Source of the DNA: Aureispira anguillae | Lineage (GTDB): Bacteria; Bacteroidota; Bacteroidia; Chitinophagales; Saprospiraceae | Assembly (NCBI RefSeq): GCF_026000115.1 | Contig: NZ_AP026867.1 | Span: 4,087,716 to 4,151,715, forward strand | Length of the DNA stretch: 64,000 bases | Reading direction: 5' to 3' | Shown: one piece after another, positions 63,301-64,000 of the stretch | Layout of the letters: the number at the start of each line of letters is the position of its first letter | Position numbering within the stretch: the first letter of the stretch is position 1 | Position numbers and translations under genes: made by a program | Notes under the pieces: generated by a model | Seen by the model: the letters and a program-made list of their open reading frames with translations, nothing else | The model's database searches: none | What the model was told of the DNA's origin: nothing

Positions 63301-64000
63301 CTCCGTTATTTCCTGTGGTAAAGAAACTAGATACCCCATTTAAATCGGCTACTGTTATCCAAAGATTGTTTGCTTTATGGGTAAAATAACTTCCACCACC
63401 AAATCCAGCATGGGTACTGATAGATCCACCTGTATAAGGTATTAAGGTCGCCAAATTAGTATTTAACTGGTTGCCACAATCGTACATATCACTTCCTCCA
63501 TCACTAACACAAGTTCCTGTTATCCCATCTGTCATATTAAAACCATTTGGGATATTACCAGCAATTGTTACTCCATTGGTATTAAAAGCAGATAAAACGT
63601 CTGCAATTGGGCTAGATACACAAGGAGATGCGGCACAATAATCTAAGGCAATTGGAGTATTAAATGTTACAACAGAATTACAAATAGACACGGTTGTATC
63701 CGCTCGGCAATTCATTACAGGTCCCGAAGTTGGGGTTACTGTAACTACTGCTGTATCAATAGCAGAACAAGTTCCTAAGGTTACCGTCACATAATAAGTC
63801 GTTGTAACCAATGGGCTTACAGTAATATCTGATGTAGTTGCCCCTGTACTCCAAGCATACGTTCCGCCTCCATTTGCGCTTAAGGTTGTAGAAGAACCAT
63901 TGCAAATTGTAATGTCTGATAAATTAGGTGTGACCGCTGTACCAACAACAACCGTTGCCGTATCGTATGCTTCGCAGCCACCTGAAAAATTAGTTACAAT
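60314..64000 (-). CDS. Large T9SS-secreted adhesin-like protein (5' end outside window)
   Basis: The minus-strand frame is open past base 64000, so only the C-terminal 1228 codons are seen. Upstream, YAWSTGATTSDITVSP-like Ig/PKD units alternate with two near-identical modules of about 298 residues that contain NMTDGITGTCVSDGGSDMYD and LDNFDRLYYLLLAG. Each module ends in an HYR-like repeat (AGLPSGSTFPVGTNTITF). Further Ig-like units and a glycan-binding-like region follow. The end is a type A Por sorting domain (FYPNPTNDIVYY, YPSGTYMVRVHNK) for export by the type IX system and attachment to the surface. The role is probably adhesion or matrix formation. Confidence 0.9.
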   Translation of the reverse strand: MVTNFSGGCEAYDTATVVVGTAVTPNLSDITICNGSSTTLSANGGGTYAWSTGATTSDITVSPLVTTTYYVTVTLGTCSAIDTAVVTVTPTSGPVMNCRADTTVSICNSVVTFNTPIALDYCAASPCVSSPIADVLSAFNTNGVTIAGNIPNGFNMTDGITGTCVSDGGSDMYDCGNQLNTNLATLIPYTGGSISTHAGFGGGSYFTHKANNLWITVADLNGVSSFFTTGNNGADGSGTANGFTYTVTVGCMDYYVFVKRINGASDPSINHIYIIPDNGTSPAPTHTFATNTNDDLHTLSNLDNFDRLYYLLLAGAGGYAYTNAEIQAAVVDFLTQANPTGGGTAQAPVTQIAGLPSGSTFPVGTNTITFEATGTGGTSTCSFDIIVQPGTGPVINCRPDTTVSVCNPVVSFVNPIASDPCNPACTSAPLADILSGFNSNGAAVANSVPNGFNMTDGITGTCVSDGGSDMYDCGNQLNTNLATLIPYTGGSISTHTGFGGGSYFTHKINNLWVTVADLNGVSSFFTTGNNGADGSGTANGFTYTVTVGCMNYYVFVKRINGASDPSINHVYIIPDNGTSPAPTHTFATNTNDDLHTLSNLDNFDRLYYLLLAGTGGYAYTNAEIQSAVVNFLTQVNAASGAAGALTVTQIAGLPSGSTFPVGTNTVTFRATSSISGLSTDCSFDVVVQPAPTAGITGTTSVCLGSSTTLTGTGGGTYAWSTGVTTPSITVSPTTPTTYQVTVTDNLGCTSVANTNTTISTTSTAPTLSPMAGTYCPNTTLTLTASGGTSGAGAALHWYTGPNGSGTWLGSGTNLNIVPTANSTTYYVRREGTCNTTADDQVTVNLKDYVYALNGATTNDYCTDNAGWHHFFNGNEIILSVRGDLTGAQPNHPIIQISDNPGHFQRSLGPFTPASCAASGLTPGEEQFEMERSWNVNFGTTGLNPPYEVRFYYEPAERTAVENAAINHMANYSACGYSYKYATPLGCYFFKNVGSNYTAPDYDGLHLSATNGTTANGINYSELGGIASFSGGSLGVTLVPNNLLAVKWLYFDGETDNKVNHLRWATESEENTQHFNIQRSRDGVNFETIGMTAAQGSSTTTTHYTFDDVNPFEGDNYYRLELVEMDGKTSLSNTILLVIASDDLGYSFYPNPTNDIVYYQYEALEKENLEVEVLDVLGKQVATINVTSELGINSIPVDLSTYPSGTYMVRVHNKRTAQVHTSKIIKSKL
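61935..62829 (-). repeat. Tandem module repeat, downstream copy
   Basis: Part of a tandem duplication of about 894 bp (e.g. 62581 corresponds to 63475). Most third positions are also conserved, so it is recent or kept uniform by gene conversion. Confidence 0.85.
62830..63724 (-). repeat. Tandem module repeat, upstream copy
   Basis: Partner of 61935-62829, in frame within the T9SS protein. Confidence 0.85.

Overview
The window looks like chromosomal DNA of a Bacteroidota species, probably a marine Saprospirales bacterium; an Aureispira-like genus is my guess and was not tested. The reasons are the AT-rich composition, a secreted multi-domain protein ending in a Por/type IX (T9SS) sorting domain, many short-lipobox lipoproteins, PKD lipoproteins, a two-component-regulator-propeller protein, a DUF983 protein and a TAnnTTTG-type promoter. 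No rRNA, tRNA or CRISPR array was seen.

Layout. (1) 1-8.4 kb: the replication and control end of a phage- or plasmid-like element. A minus-strand operon runs from a small HTH gene through a lysine-rich peptide, an LPD1-type zincin, an HTH/transmembrane protein, a CHC2/Toprim primase-helicase and small hypothetical genes to an ASCH-like gene cut by the window start. A CI-like repressor diverges from it. Between them lie two sister hairpins, about six 23-bp iteron-like repeats and a candidate repressor operator. (2) 8.4-11.5 kb: duplicated PKD lipoprotein genes, a dense cluster of TGTTGGAC octamers in both orientations, a lipoprotein and the decayed C-terminal half of a tyrosine recombinase. 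(3) 11.5-26.6 kb: a defence island. A minus-strand type I restriction operon (hsdM-hsdS-DUF262/DUF1524-DUF262-hsdR) lies head to head with a NACHT-type STAND ATPase carrying a pentapeptide-repeat tail. The N-terminal half of a tyrosine recombinase lies just beyond it. (4) 26.5-30.8 kb: remains of a phage lysis-like module (small membrane genes, a spanin-like lipoprotein and an amidase missing its N-terminus). It is interrupted by a fulvocin C-like cysteine-rich lipoprotein and a membrane thioredoxin partner, with a 12-G tract upstream. (5) 30.9-37.4 kb: short unrelated genes, mostly minus strand (SRPBCC, SUKH, lipoprotein, FCP1-like phosphatase), each next to an imperfect palindrome resembling an integron attC site. 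An AraC regulator/DUF983 divergent pair sits among them. (6) 38.4-41.9 kb: a second two-gene DUF262 system. (7) 42.1-46.2 kb: a large multi-domain putative toxin with a nucleotidyltransferase-like C-terminus, two paralogous candidate immunity genes and an ankyrin gene. (8) 46.3-64 kb: mostly ordinary chromosomal genes (propeller protein, isoprenylcysteine-methyltransferase-like protein, OmpA, methyltransferase, AraC/GyrI regulator, agmatine-deiminase-family lipoprotein, lysine-rich peptide, TPR, macro domain) and a giant T9SS protein running off the end.

The window is therefore dominated by accessory modules: replication control, anti-phage defence, inter-bacterial antagonism and cassette-like small genes. 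The most promising less-described systems are the paired DUF262 genes (twice), the NACHT-pentapeptide gene beside an inside-out recombinase, the fulvocin-like peptide with its own membrane oxidoreductase, and the toxin/double-immunity locus. Functions are inferred from motifs read by eye; no database search was run.
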